Positions 1 through 9,183 of a stretch of 36,106 nucleotides of DNA are shown here, in pieces. A program made the position numbers and the translations under genes. The stretch is from Zoogloea sp. (GTDB taxonomy: Bacteria > Pseudomonadota > Gammaproteobacteria > Burkholderiales > Rhodocyclaceae). Positions within the stretch are counted from its first letter, which is position 1, and each line of letters starts with the position of its first letter. A model generated the notes under the pieces. It was not told the origin of the DNA and did not search any database. It saw only the letters and a list, made by a program, of their open reading frames with translations. The stretch lies in contig JAKLLM010000003.1 in assembly GCA_023150125.1 (NCBI GenBank), forward strand, positions 1 through 36,106, written 5' to 3'.

Positions 1-984
1 GAGCGGCGGACGGGGCGGCGGAGAGAGCATCTCGGCGGTGATCTCACCCGCTTCGCCCATGATGCGGTTGCCGCCGGCGGCGCGGCCCTGGGCCAGCCGC
101 TGCACCGCCACGCCGATGAGGTGGCTGACCGTCTGCGCGTGGCCGGCGTCGGAAGTGGCGATGCCCACCGTGAGGCGGATGCGGATGCGCTCCTCGCGGT
201 AGGTCATCACGATGTGGTCGATCGCCTTCTGCAGGCGCAGCGCAAAACCGGCGGCGCCGTTCATGCTGGTGCTCGGCGAGACCACCGCAAAGCGCGCCGG
301 AGCCAGTTCGGCAACGGTGTCTTCCTTGCGCAGCTTGGTGGCCATGATCTTGGAGAGCTTTCGATTGACCAGCTGCGCCACATGGGCGCCATAGCGGGCG
401 ACGAGGCCCTCGAACTGGTCGATCTCGATCACCTGCACCGACAGCTCGCCCTTGTGGCGCTGGGCCGCGGCGAGCTCCTGGCTGGCGTGGTGGTGCAGGT
501 AGGACGCCGTGGCGAGGCCTGAGTCGGGGTCGACGGGGCTGGCGGTGGCCAGCGCGGCGCGGCTCTCCTCGAGGTCGCGCTGGGTGCGGGCGAGCTGGGT
601 GAGCGCCTCCAGGCGGGCCAGCAGCTCGACGTTGCTGACGCTCTTGGAGATGAAGTCGGTGGCGCCTGCGCTCTTGGCGCGGATGCGCACCTCGGGCTCG
701 TCGTCGCCGGAAATCACCACCACCGGCAGCGTGCTGATGCGCGACAGCCGCGAAGAACGCATGCGCTCGAGGAGGCCGTAGCCATCGAGGCGCGGCATCC
801 CGATGTCGGTGATGACCGCCTGGATGGTCGGGTCGACCAGCAAGGTCTGCCAGCCGGCCTCGCCGTCGGCCTCCTCGCGCACTTCGAAGCGACCCCGCAC
901 GTGCCGGATGATCGAGGCTCTCACCATCCGGGAGTCGTCGATGATCAGGACTCGGGGAAGGTTCTGATCGCGTTCTTCGCTCAT
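1..984 (-). CDS. Response regulator (REC) with C-terminal degenerate GGDEF-like domain; 3' end beyond window start
   Basis: Manual minus-strand translation MSEERDQNLPRVLIIDDSRMVRASIIRHVRGRFEV...VITDIGMPRLDGYGLL...LPVVVISGDDEPE...ATDFISKSVSN... (REC), then GGDEF-like fold with RKED-TVAEL-APARF in place of RxxD-x5-GGDEF. Absent from ORF track because it runs off the window. Confidence 0.85.
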   Translation of the reverse strand, partial: MSEERDQNLPRVLIIDDSRMVRASIIRHVRGRFEVREEADGEAGWQTLLVDPTIQAVITDIGMPRLDGYGLLERMRSSRLSRISTLPVVVISGDDEPEVRIRAKSAGATDFISKSVSNVELLARLEALTQLARTQRDLEESRAALATASPVDPDSGLATASYLHHHASQELAAAQRHKGELSVQVIEIDQFEGLVARYGAHVAQLVNRKLSKIMATKLRKEDTVAELAPARFAVVSPSTSMNGAAGFALRLQKAIDHIVMTYREERIRIRLTVGIATSDAGHAQTVSHLIGVAVQRLAQGRAAGGNRIMGEAGEITAEMLSPPPRPPL

Positions 985-1006
985 GCTGGGCTCACATTGG
1001 GTAACT

Positions 1007-2014
1007 TCAGTCCTTTACGGCAATCACCGTGCGTCCCTTGACCCGTCCTTCGATGAAGTCGTGGAAAACGCCCGGAAGCTCCGCAAACGGCACCGTCCGG
1101 GTCATGGCGGCCAGGTGGCGCGGCTTGAGGTCGGAGGCCAGGCGCGCCCACACCTTGCTGCGGGTCGGTTCGCCCATGTAGCCGGAGTCGACGCCCAGCA
1201 GGCTCACACCCCGCAGGATGAAGGGGAACACCGTGGTGTTGAGCTTGATGCTCTGGGCGTTGCCGATGCTCGCCACGGTGCCGGCCTGCTTCATGGTAGA
1301 CAGCACCCAGGCCAGAATGTCACCGCCGACGTTGTCGACGGCGCCGGCCCACAGGCCCGCGTCGAGGGGGCGCGTGGTGGCCGGGTCGATGGTGTCGCGC
1401 ATGCGCAGTTCGGCGGCGCCGAGGCTGCGCAGGTACTCCTCTTCCTGCGGTTTGCCGGTGAGCGCCACCACGTGGTAGCCGAGCCCCGCCAGCATGTCGA
1501 TGGCCAGCCCGCCCACCCCGCCGCTGGCGCCGGTGACGATCACCGGGCCGTTCTCCGGGCGCAGGCCGTTGTCTTCCATGCGCACGATGCCCAGCGCCGC
1601 GGTGAAGCCCGCGGTGCCCAGCGCCATCGCGTCGAACAGCGACAGGCCGTCGGGCAGCGGCACCACCCAGCCGGCCGGAATGCGCGCGTATTCGGCGTAG
1701 CCGCCGTGGTGGGCGACGCCGATGTCGAAGCTGGTGGCGATCACCGGGTCGCCGGCCTTGAAGCGCGGGTCGCTGCTCTCCACCACCGTGCCCGACAGGT
1801 CGATGCCGCCGACGCACGGAAAGCGCCGGATGATCTTGCCCGCGCCGGTGGCGGCCAGCGCGTCCTTGTAGTTGACGCTCGAGTAGGCCACCTTGATGAG
1901 CACCTCACCGGCGTCGAGCCCGTCGACGCTGAGCTGCTCCATGGCGGCGGACACCTTGCGGTTGTCGTCCTGGCGGATGACGTAGGCCTTGAAGGGGGGG
2001 ACGCTGCTGATCAT
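1007..2014 (-). CDS. acuI: Zinc-free MDR-family oxidoreductase, acrylyl-CoA reductase (AcuI/YhdH) family
   Basis: MISSVPPFKAYVIRQDDNRKVSAAMEQLS...SSVNYKDALAATGAGKIIRRFPCVGGIDLSGTVV...VIVTGASGGVGGLAIDMLAGLGYHVVALTGK... typical of YhdH/AcuI; start placed at internal ATG after an RBS-like GAGGAGAAAAGC. Confidence 0.9.
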   Translation of the reverse strand: MISSVPPFKAYVIRQDDNRKVSAAMEQLSVDGLDAGEVLIKVAYSSVNYKDALAATGAGKIIRRFPCVGGIDLSGTVVESSDPRFKAGDPVIATSFDIGVAHHGGYAEYARIPAGWVVPLPDGLSLFDAMALGTAGFTAALGIVRMEDNGLRPENGPVIVTGASGGVGGLAIDMLAGLGYHVVALTGKPQEEEYLRSLGAAELRMRDTIDPATTRPLDAGLWAGAVDNVGGDILAWVLSTMKQAGTVASIGNAQSIKLNTTVFPFILRGVSLLGVDSGYMGEPTRSKVWARLASDLKPRHLAAMTRTVPFAELPGVFHDFIEGRVKGRTVIAVKD

Positions 2015-2163
2015 GCTTTTCTCCTCTCGATCGGGCCGCCGGGCTGGCGACGCCTGCTTATAAGTCGGTGGATTATAGCCAGCACCCCGCCGCCGTACCG
2101 CATCGGGCCTCAATCCGCCGCGCGGCCTGCCGTAAATGGGGTCATCGCCCGCGGAGCACCGAA

Positions 2164-3048
2164 ATGGCCATGATCACCCACCCCCTCGACAGCCTCGACA
2201 GCTACATCGCCTTCTTCAACCAGCAGCCACTGCCGGCGCTCAAGCACACGGTGCGGGAGCTGCAGGCGATGCGCGAACATGAGGACGACATCAACGGCCG
2301 CACGGTGGCCGCCCTGGTGCTGGGCGACCCGCTGATGACCCTGAAGGTGCTCATCCACATCGAGGCCAACCGGCGGGCGCGCCAGAACCACGACATCACC
2401 ACCATCGAGCGGGCGATCATGATGATGGGCATCTCGCCCTTCCTGCGGGAGTTCTCGGAGGTGCCGACCATCGAGGAGCAGCTGGTGGATTATCCGAAGG
2501 CCCTGGTGGGGGTGCTGCGGGTGATCAGCCGCGCCCGGCGTGCATCGCGCTATGCCCGCGACTGGGCGGTGCTGCGCCACGACCTGGACGTGGACGAGAT
2601 CACCGTCGCCGCACTGCTCTCGGAGGCCACCGAGATCCTGTGCTGGGTCTTCGCACCGACCCTCACCCAGAATGTTTACGCCATGCAGCACGCCGAGCCC
2701 GGCCTGCGCTCGTCGGTCGCCCAGCGGATGATCTTCAACTTCTCGGCCAAGGAGCTCCAGCTGGCCCTGGTGCGCCACTGGCATCTGCCAGACCTGCTGG
2801 TGTCGATGATGGACGAGAAGCACATCGACAACGCCCGCGTGCGCACCGTGCAGCTGGCCGCCAGCCTGTCCCGCCACACCACCCAGGGCTGGAACAACCC
2901 GGCGATCCCCGACGACCTGAGCGCCATCGAGTCGCTGCTGCACATCGGCCGGGAACACCTGCTCAACCGGATCTCCGCCCCCCACGAAGTCATCGAGCCG
3001 CTGCTCGCCGCCGGCGGCAGGGCCGAGGGCTCGCTGCCACCGGCCTGA
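2164..3048 (+). CDS. HDOD domain-containing protein
   Basis: ORF with LPALKHTVRELQAMREHEDDINGRTVAALVLGDPLMTLKVLIHIEANRR...TTIERAIMMMGISPFL, HDOD-like helical pattern; start at ATG 2164. Confidence 0.75.
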   Translation: MAMITHPLDSLDSYIAFFNQQPLPALKHTVRELQAMREHEDDINGRTVAALVLGDPLMTLKVLIHIEANRRARQNHDITTIERAIMMMGISPFLREFSEVPTIEEQLVDYPKALVGVLRVISRARRASRYARDWAVLRHDLDVDEITVAALLSEATEILCWVFAPTLTQNVYAMQHAEPGLRSSVAQRMIFNFSAKELQLALVRHWHLPDLLVSMMDEKHIDNARVRTVQLAASLSRHTTQGWNNPAIPDDLSAIESLLHIGREHLLNRISAPHEVIEPLLAAGGRAEGSLPPA

Positions 3049-3059
3049 GGGGCGCCGCC

Positions 3060-4964
3060 CTACTTCTTGCCGGGGCGGGACTCCAGCTCTTCCCAGCGCA
3101 GCATCGCCGCCTCGATCTCGGCCTCCAGCGCCTGCAGGCGGCTGTTGAGGGCGGGGATCTCCTGGGGTGCATCCTTGTAGGTGGCCGGATCGTTGAGGCG
3201 CGCCTGGACGGCGGCCTGTTCGTCCTCCAGCGCAGCGATGCGATCGGGTAGCGCCTCCAGCTCGCGCTCTTCCTTCCAGGTCAGCTTTGCCGGCTTCGGC
3301 GCGGCCATCGGTGCGGCCTCCCGCTTCGGCGCCGCGGCCTTGGGCGGCGCCACCGGCGCGGCCTCGGCCGGCTTGCGCACGCGCAGCCAGTCCTCGTAGC
3401 CGCCGGCGTACTCCTTCCAGTTGCCGTCGCCCTCCGAGGCGATCACCTGGGTCACCACGTTGTCGAGGAAGGCCCGGTCGTGGCTGACCAGGAACACCGT
3501 GCCGTCGTAGCTGGCGAGCAGCTCTTCGAGGAGGTCGAGGGTTTCGATGTCGAGGTCGTTGGTGGGCTCGTCGAGCACCAGCACGTTGGCCGGCCGGGCG
3601 AACAGACGGGCCAGCAGCAGGCGGTTGCGCTCGCCCCCCGACAGCGACTTGACCGGCGAGCGGGCGCGCTGGGGCGAGAACAGGAAGTCGCCGAGGTAGC
3701 CGATGATGTGCGTGCGGTGGCCGGCGATCTCGACGTAATCCGAGCCCGGGCTGATCACCTCGGTGAGCGGCGCCTCCGGGTCGAGCTGGGCCCGCAGCTG
3801 GTCAAAATATGCCACCGTCTGGCGCGTGCCGCGGCGCACTCGGCCGTCGTCGGGCTCGATGCCGCCCAGGATCAGCTTGAGCAGCGTGGTCTTGCCGGCA
3901 CCGTTGGGGCCGATCAGGCCGATGCGGTCGCCGCGCATGATGCGGGTGGAGAAATCCCGCACGATGGTGCGCTCGCCGAAGCGCTTGGTGACGTTCTCCA
4001 GCTCGGCCACCATCTGGCCGCTGCCGTCGCCGCGATCGAGCGCCAGCTTGACGTTGCCGAAGCGCTCCCGGCGGGCGCTGCGCTCCCGGCGCAGGGCTTC
4101 CAGGCGGCGCACGCGGCCTTCGTTGCGGGTGCGCCGCGCTTCGACGCCCTTGCGGATCCACACCTCTTCCTGCGCCAGCAGCTTGTCGAAGCGGGCGTTG
4201 GCCTTCTCCTCGGCATCGAGCTGCTCGGCCTTGCGCAGCAGGTATTCGCTGAAACGCCCCGGAAAGCTCGCCAGGATGCCCCGGTCGAGCTCGACGATGC
4301 GCGTCGCCACATGGTCGAGGAAGACCCGGTCGTGGGTGATCACCACCACCGCGCCGCGGAAATCGCGGATCAGGCCTTCGAGCCACAGGATGCCGTCGAT
4401 GTCCAGGTGGTTGGTCGGCTCGTCGAGGAGCAGCATCTCGGGCTCGCCCACCAGCGCCCGCGCCAGCGCCACACGCTTGATCCCGCCGCCCGACAGGCTG
4501 CCCACCACCGCCTCGCCCGACAGCCTGAGCTCCCCCAGCACCTGCTCGACGCGCTGCTCGAGGCGCCAGGCCTGGGCATCCTCGACCCGGTGCTGCAAGT
4601 CTTCAAGCCGCGCCAGGGCTGCCGGGCTGGCGTCCTCGGCCACCGCCAGCATCGCCGCGTGGTAATCCACCAGCAGCTGGGCCACATCGCCCAGGCCATC
4701 GGCCACCGTGGCAAACACGCTGCGCTCGAGGGGGAAATCCGCCTCCTGGGGCACGTAGGCCACCTTGGCGCCCGGCTGCCGCCACAGCCGCCCGTCGTCC
4801 AGCGTCGCCTGGCCGGCCAGCGCCTTCAGCAGGCTGGACTTGCCGCTGCCGTTGCGCCCGATCAGCGCCACCCGCTCTCCGGGGTCGAGCTGGAAGGCGG
4901 CCTTGTCGAGCAGGGCGACGTGGCCAAAGGCGAGGCAGGCATCATCAAGGGTAATCAGCGGCAT
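3060..4964 (-). CDS. uup: ABC-F family ATPase, Uup-like
   Basis: Two ABC cassettes (GRNGSGKSSLLKAL / SGGGIKRVALARAL / LLLDEPTNHLDID; GPNGAGKTTLLKLI / LSGGERNRLLLARL / LVLDEPTNDLDIETL) and C-terminal coiled coil; no transmembrane domain. Confidence 0.93.
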   Translation of the reverse strand: MPLITLDDACLAFGHVALLDKAAFQLDPGERVALIGRNGSGKSSLLKALAGQATLDDGRLWRQPGAKVAYVPQEADFPLERSVFATVADGLGDVAQLLVDYHAAMLAVAEDASPAALARLEDLQHRVEDAQAWRLEQRVEQVLGELRLSGEAVVGSLSGGGIKRVALARALVGEPEMLLLDEPTNHLDIDGILWLEGLIRDFRGAVVVITHDRVFLDHVATRIVELDRGILASFPGRFSEYLLRKAEQLDAEEKANARFDKLLAQEEVWIRKGVEARRTRNEGRVRRLEALRRERSARRERFGNVKLALDRGDGSGQMVAELENVTKRFGERTIVRDFSTRIMRGDRIGLIGPNGAGKTTLLKLILGGIEPDDGRVRRGTRQTVAYFDQLRAQLDPEAPLTEVISPGSDYVEIAGHRTHIIGYLGDFLFSPQRARSPVKSLSGGERNRLLLARLFARPANVLVLDEPTNDLDIETLDLLEELLASYDGTVFLVSHDRAFLDNVVTQVIASEGDGNWKEYAGGYEDWLRVRKPAEAAPVAPPKAAAPKREAAPMAAPKPAKLTWKEERELEALPDRIAALEDEQAAVQARLNDPATYKDAPQEIPALNSRLQALEAEIEAAMLRWEELESRPGKK

Positions 4965-5123
4965 GGAGGGAGCGGGCTACAAACGTAAAGGCCGCGATTT
5001 TAACCCGCCGACACCACCGGCCGGCGTTGAAGGCGGGCCTGGCGTGCCGCGATTCGTATCGCAGCTGAAAAAAGCGCGTGATTTGCCCAGCACCCCGTTG
5101 ACGAAACGCTCATCGATCATGAC

Positions 5124-5142
5124 AATACGAATTATTCGCATT
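5124..5142. promoter_or_regulatory. Fur-box-like 19-bp near-palindrome upstream of hemP
   Basis: AATACGAAT-T-ATTCGCATT; arms 8/9 complementary; resembles AATGAGAATNATTCTCATT-type Fur boxes. Confidence 0.6.
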
Positions 5143-5157
5143 TCGATTGGCGTTAAC

Positions 5158-5352
5158 GTGACCACAAGCCCCCCTGCCCCGCCCGCCGATGCCCGGCCTG
5201 TCGTCGATGCGGCCCTGCCGAGCGGTGAGTTCGAAACGCCGATCCGCAGCAAGGAGCTGTTCAAGGAACGCGCCTGCATCTACATCGAGCACGAAGGAAT
5301 GATCTACGCCCTCCGGAGCACCCGCGCCGGGAAGCTGATCCTCACCAAATGA
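5158..5352 (+). CDS. hemP: Hemin uptake protein HemP
   Basis: C-terminal IRSKELFKERACIYIEHEGMIYALRSTRAGKLILTK is HemP-like. Start proposed at in-frame GTG 5158; ATG at 5119 is an alternative but would place the palindrome inside the coding region. Confidence 0.8.
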   Translation: MTTSPPAPPADARPVVDAALPSGEFETPIRSKELFKERACIYIEHEGMIYALRSTRAGKLILTK

Positions 5353-5513
5353 GCCTTGTCATCCGCCACCTCGCCAGACATTCCGGCTCCGCACAGCCCG
5401 TGGAGCCCCGCAGGCCGGTTCCGACAGCCAGCCTGATCGTGCTGGCCTGCATCGGCGCCGCCGGCGGGCTGCTGGCCCTGAACCTCATCATGCAGTTCTA
5501 CACCCCGGGCTGA
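5349..5513 (+). CDS. Small single-pass membrane protein (54 aa), overlapping hemP stop by ATGA
   Basis: Manual translation MSLVIRHLARHSGSAQPVEPRRPVPTASLIVLACIGAAGGLLALNLIMQFYTPG*; below the track length cutoff; one hydrophobic segment; 4-bp ATGA overlap with hemP. Confidence 0.6.
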   Translation: MSLVIRHLARHSGSAQPVEPRRPVPTASLIVLACIGAAGGLLALNLIMQFYTPG

Positions 5514-5558
5514 AGCGCAGGCTGCAGCCGACGTCATCCATCAACAGGAACCCGCAGC

Positions 5559-5786
5559 ATGTACGTTTGCATCTGCCGTGCCGTCACCGAAAAGCACATC
5601 GAAACCGCCGTCAAGGCCGGCGCCCGCCATCTGCGTGACCTGCGCACCGAGCTCGGGATCATCGAAGATTGCGGACGTTGCGCCCGCTGCGCCAAGCAGT
5701 GCATGGATCAGGCCATCGAGCAGGAAGGCTCCCTCCTGCCCCCTCCCCTGCAACAGCTCGCCCTGCTCATCCAGAAAGCCGCCTGA
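5559..5786 (+). CDS. bfd: Bacterioferritin-associated ferredoxin (Bfd), [2Fe-2S]
   Basis: MYVCICRAVTEKHIETAVKAGARHLRDLRTELGIIEDCGRCARCAKQCM: CxC...CxxC ligand spacing of Bfd. Confidence 0.92.
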   Translation: MYVCICRAVTEKHIETAVKAGARHLRDLRTELGIIEDCGRCARCAKQCMDQAIEQEGSLLPPPLQQLALLIQKAA

Positions 5787-5858
5787 ACCGGGCCCCGGCC
5801 CGCACGATGCAGGCGTAGCTTTCTCCCGCCCCCGCAGGATAGAATGCCGCCCTTGCCT

Positions 5859-5933
5859 CTCTCCGTAGTTCAATGGATAGAACGGGCGCCTCCTAAGCGC
5901 CAGATACAGGTTCGATTCCTGTCGGGGGGACCA
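5859..5933 (+). tRNA. tRNA-Arg (anticodon CCT)
   Basis: Cloverleaf: acceptor CTCTCCG/CGGGGGG with G-U pairs, D arm TAGTTCAATGGATAGAA, anticodon stem GGCGC-CTCCTAA-GCGCC, T arm ACAGG-TTCGATT-CCTGT, discriminator A, encoded CCA. Confidence 0.93.
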
Positions 5934-5979
5934 ATCAAGCAGTTCAAGCCGTATCACATAGCATCAGAAACACCCGAAG

Positions 5980-6010
5980 AAGCCCGCCGTTGCGGGCTTT
6001 TTTGTTTTTT
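5980..6010 (+). terminator. Rho-independent terminator downstream of tRNA-Arg
   Basis: AAGCCCGC-CGTT-GCGGGCTT followed by TTTTGTTTTTT. Confidence 0.85.
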
Positions 6011-6147
6011 GGCGTGTCATCCGCATCAGGACATTGATACCCAGGCGCATGGCCATTTGGGGCATATCCGGTGGTAGTTTTCAGTACCTCCGCGATTCCT
6101 CGGTCCAGACACCCCAAGAGAACGCCCGATACCGCGATCCGCCAGGC

Positions 6148-6720
6148 TCACCCCGGCCCGAGCCCCACCGGCGCCGGGGCGATGTTCACGATCTGCGAGA
6201 AGAGCCGCTCGTACGCCCCCGCCGGGCCGCTCCAGGGGTTGTCGTTGGCCAGGAAGGCGGCGTCGATCGCGGCCCAGTCGTCGGGCGCGAGGTCCCGCTC
6301 GGCAAGCGGGAAGATCTCGTGCTCCTCGGCGTTCATGTGCCGCCACTCGGCCTCGATGTACTCCATCACCGCCGCCTGGAAGCCCGCGAAGCCGGCTGGG
6401 CCGCTCTTTTCGTAGGCCTCCAGCGCCGCTTCGAGGGCGCGGATGCGGGCGTCGCCCACGCGGTGCTCGGCCTCCAGGCGCTCGATCACCGGCACGGCCT
6501 CGGGGCTGCGCAGGCGCAGGCGGGCGAAGAGGTACTGGTCTTCCTTCGGGTGGTGCACCTTCTCAGGCACCTGGTCGATGTACTCGATCATCTTCCGGAA
6601 CAGCCCGAAGTCGGGCTTGAGGCGGCCCTTGTCGATGCCCTCGACGAGCTGCCGGAGGCCGTTCAGCATGGCCGCCAGGGCCCGGTGCTCGGCGTGGATG
6701 ATGCGCAGGGATTGCTTCAT
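6148..6720 (-). CDS. Hemerythrin domain-containing protein
   Basis: MKQSLRIIHAEHRALAAML...VHHPKEDQYLFARL...LEAEHRVGDARI...YIEAEWRHMNAEEHEIFPLAE: His/Glu pattern of hemerythrin HHE proteins. Confidence 0.9.
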   Translation of the reverse strand: MKQSLRIIHAEHRALAAMLNGLRQLVEGIDKGRLKPDFGLFRKMIEYIDQVPEKVHHPKEDQYLFARLRLRSPEAVPVIERLEAEHRVGDARIRALEAALEAYEKSGPAGFAGFQAAVMEYIEAEWRHMNAEEHEIFPLAERDLAPDDWAAIDAAFLANDNPWSGPAGAYERLFSQIVNIAPAPVGLGPG

Positions 6721-6735
6721 GGCGGGCTCCTTTCC

Positions 6736-7449
6736 TTAGACGCCGAGGTGTTTCTGGATCAGGCCGGGGTCTTCGCGCACCTGCTCGCTGCTGCCGTCGA
6801 AGACGACTTCGCCCTTCACCAGGATCATCGCCCGGTCGCAGATGCTGGTGACGGCCGAGTGGTTCTTGTCGACGATCATGGTGGCGATGCCGGTCTTGCG
6901 GATCTCCTTGACGATGCGCCAGATCTCCAGCGCAATCAACGGGGCGAGGCCTTCGGTGGCTTCGTCGAGGATCAGCAGGTCGGGGTTGGTCATCAGCGCG
7001 CGGCCGATGGTGAGCATCTGCTGCTCGCCGCCCGAGAGCTGCCAGCCGCCGTTGTTGATGCGCTCGCCGAGCCGCGGGAAGGTGGCCATCACGCGCTCGA
7101 AGGACCACTCGCGCTGGCCGTCGACGCCGGCGCGGGCGGCCATCTGGAGGTTCTCGCGCACCGACAGGTTGGGGAAGATGCCCCGCCCTTCGGGCACGTA
7201 GGCGATGCCGCGCTGCACGGTGCGGTAGGTGGGGGCGCGGGTGAAGTCGTCGCCCCGCACCAGGATGCGGCCGTGGCGCGGGCGCACGATGCCGAGCATG
7301 CTCTTGATGAGGGTGGTCTTGCCCATGCCGTTGCGGCCCATCAGGGCGATGCCTTCGCCCTGGCGGATGTGGAAGTCGATGCCGTGCAGGATGTGGCTGG
7401 CGCCGTAGTAGGTGTGAAGCTCCTTGGCTTCGAGCAGCATGTTAGACAT
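6736..7449 (-). CDS. livF: Branched-chain amino acid-type ABC transporter ATPase (LivF-like)
   Basis: LEAKELHTYYGASHILHGIDFHIRQGEGIALMGRNGMGKTTLIKSMLG...LSGGEQQMLTIGRALMTNPDLLILDEATEGLAP. Confidence 0.9.
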   Translation of the reverse strand: MSNMLLEAKELHTYYGASHILHGIDFHIRQGEGIALMGRNGMGKTTLIKSMLGIVRPRHGRILVRGDDFTRAPTYRTVQRGIAYVPEGRGIFPNLSVRENLQMAARAGVDGQREWSFERVMATFPRLGERINNGGWQLSGGEQQMLTIGRALMTNPDLLILDEATEGLAPLIALEIWRIVKEIRKTGIATMIVDKNHSAVTSICDRAMILVKGEVVFDGSSEQVREDPGLIQKHLGV

Positions 7450-8218
7450 GGAAGCTGTCCTCCTGGCCCAGGTAGGCTTCCTGGACGGCGATGCTGGCGC
7501 GGATCTGCGCCGGGGGGCCGGATTCGAGGACCTGGCCATTGACCATCACGGTGATCACGTCGGCCACCGCGAAGACGGCGTCCATGTCGTGCTCGACAAG
7601 CAGGATGGCGCGGGTCTGGCGCAGGCGCTTGAGGAGCTCGACCATCTTGGCCGATTCTTCCGAGCCCATGCCGGCGAGCGGTTCGTCGAGGAGCAGCACC
7701 TGGGCGTCGGTGGCGAGCACCATGGCGATCTCGAGCTGGCGCTGCTCGCCGTGGCTGAGCACGCCGGCGATGCGCTCGGCGCGCCCGCCGAGGCCGGCTT
7801 CGTCGATGGCGGCGCGGGCCTTGTCGAGCATCCACTGCTGGCGCATCGCGTTCGAGAAGATCCGCCACGGCTGCTGGCGGCGCGACTGGGCGGCGAGGCG
7901 CACGTTCTCGAGCACCGTGAACTTGGGGAAGATGTTGGTGCGCTGGTAGCTGCGCCCGATGCCGACCAGGGAGCGCTGGGCGGCGGTGAGGCCGCTGATG
8001 TCGCGCCCCTGGAAGAGGATGCGCCCGGAGCTTGGCGGCAGGTCGCCCGACAGCATGTTGATGCAGGTGGATTTGCCGGCGCCGTTGGGGCCGAGGAGCG
8101 CGTGGAGCTGGCCCCGCGCGAGGGTCAGGCAGACGTCCTGGTTGGCGAGCAGGCCGCCGAAGCGCCGGGTGATCTTGTCGGCGACCAGCAGGGCTTCCGG
8201 GTTGCGAGAGTCAGTCAT
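7442..8218 (-). CDS. livG: Branched-chain amino acid-type ABC transporter ATPase (LivG-like)
   Basis: MTDSRNPEALLVADKITRRFGGLLANQDVCLTLARGQLHALLGPNGAGKST...LSHGEQRQLEIAMVLATDAQVLLLDEPLAGM. Confidence 0.9.
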   Translation of the reverse strand: MTDSRNPEALLVADKITRRFGGLLANQDVCLTLARGQLHALLGPNGAGKSTCINMLSGDLPPSSGRILFQGRDISGLTAAQRSLVGIGRSYQRTNIFPKFTVLENVRLAAQSRRQQPWRIFSNAMRQQWMLDKARAAIDEAGLGGRAERIAGVLSHGEQRQLEIAMVLATDAQVLLLDEPLAGMGSEESAKMVELLKRLRQTRAILLVEHDMDAVFAVADVITVMVNGQVLESGPPAQIRASIAVQEAYLGQEDSFHV

Positions 8219-9179
8219 GGGCGGAACCTCCCTGGAGTGCGCGCTTGATGCGCCCGGGCACGGCGGAGAGGCCACCCGGCATGAAGAGTACGGCGGCGAC
8301 GATCATCAGGCCCATGGCGAGCTGCCAGTGCTTGGTCCACATCGAGAACACTTCCTGCATGGCGACGAAGGCGAAGGCGCCGGCCACCGCGCCGACGAGG
8401 TTGCCCATGCCGCCCAGGATGACCATCAGCAGCACGTTGCCCGACTGGTGCCAGGAGAGGAGCTCGGGGGTGACGAAGCCGAACACGACCGAGTACAGGA
8501 AGCCCGCCACGCCGCCCAGCCCGCCGGCCAGCGCGAAGGCGGCGAGCTTGTAGCGGAAGGTGACGTAGCCGAGCGACTGCATGCGGTGCTCGTTGCTCTT
8601 GATGCCCACCAGCACGCGGCCGAAGGGCGACTGGAGGACGCGGGCGAGAAAGGCGTACACCAGCACCAGCATGGCGAGGATGAAGTAGTAGAGGTGGGTG
8701 GGCTGGTCGAGGTCGAAGGGCAGGAAGCCGGCGATCTCGGCGGTCGGCTTGACGTTGAGGTAGAGCCCGTCGGAGCCGCCGCCCAGGGGCGTGTCGTGGA
8801 AGACGTAGAAGAACATCTGGGCGAAGGCGAGCGTGACCATGATGAAGTAGATGCCCTTGGTGCGCAGCACGAAGAGCCCCACCACCAGCGCGGCGAGCGC
8901 CGCGAGGCCCACCGAGGCGGGCAGCACGAGCCACAGGCTGGCGGCTTCGTACTTGGGCGAGAGCAGCGCGACCGCGTAGGCGGCGATGCCGAAGTAGGCG
9001 GCGTGGCCGAAGCTGACGAGGCCGGTGAAGCCCACCAGCAGGTCGAGGCTCATGGCGAAGATGGCCATCACCAGGGTCTTGGCGATGAGTTCGGTGTAGA
9101 AGTCGGCGCCGGCGAGCGGGACGCAGGCGAGCCCGGCGAGCGCAAGGAGCTTGAGGACCAGGGAGGTATCGAGTTTCAT
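8211..9179 (-). CDS. livM: Branched-chain amino acid-type ABC transporter permease (LivM-like)
   Basis: Polytopic; MSLDLLVGFTGLVSFGHAAYFGIAAYAVALL and GGMGNLVGAVAGAFAFV signatures of LivM permeases. Confidence 0.9.
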   Translation of the reverse strand: MKLDTSLVLKLLALAGLACVPLAGADFYTELIAKTLVMAIFAMSLDLLVGFTGLVSFGHAAYFGIAAYAVALLSPKYEAASLWLVLPASVGLAALAALVVGLFVLRTKGIYFIMVTLAFAQMFFYVFHDTPLGGGSDGLYLNVKPTAEIAGFLPFDLDQPTHLYYFILAMLVLVYAFLARVLQSPFGRVLVGIKSNEHRMQSLGYVTFRYKLAAFALAGGLGGVAGFLYSVVFGFVTPELLSWHQSGNVLLMVILGGMGNLVGAVAGAFAFVAMQEVFSMWTKHWQLAMGLMIVAAVLFMPGGLSAVPGRIKRALQGGSAHD

Positions 9180-9183
9180 CGCC

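Noticed and set aside
3480-4988. 502-aa plus-strand ORF
   Set aside because: Antisense to Uup, whose two ABC cassettes are unambiguous.
5859-5933. tRNA-Arg as an integration site for a genomic island
   Set aside because: No integrase, no repeat of the tRNA 3' end noticed downstream, and flanking genes look like core functions.
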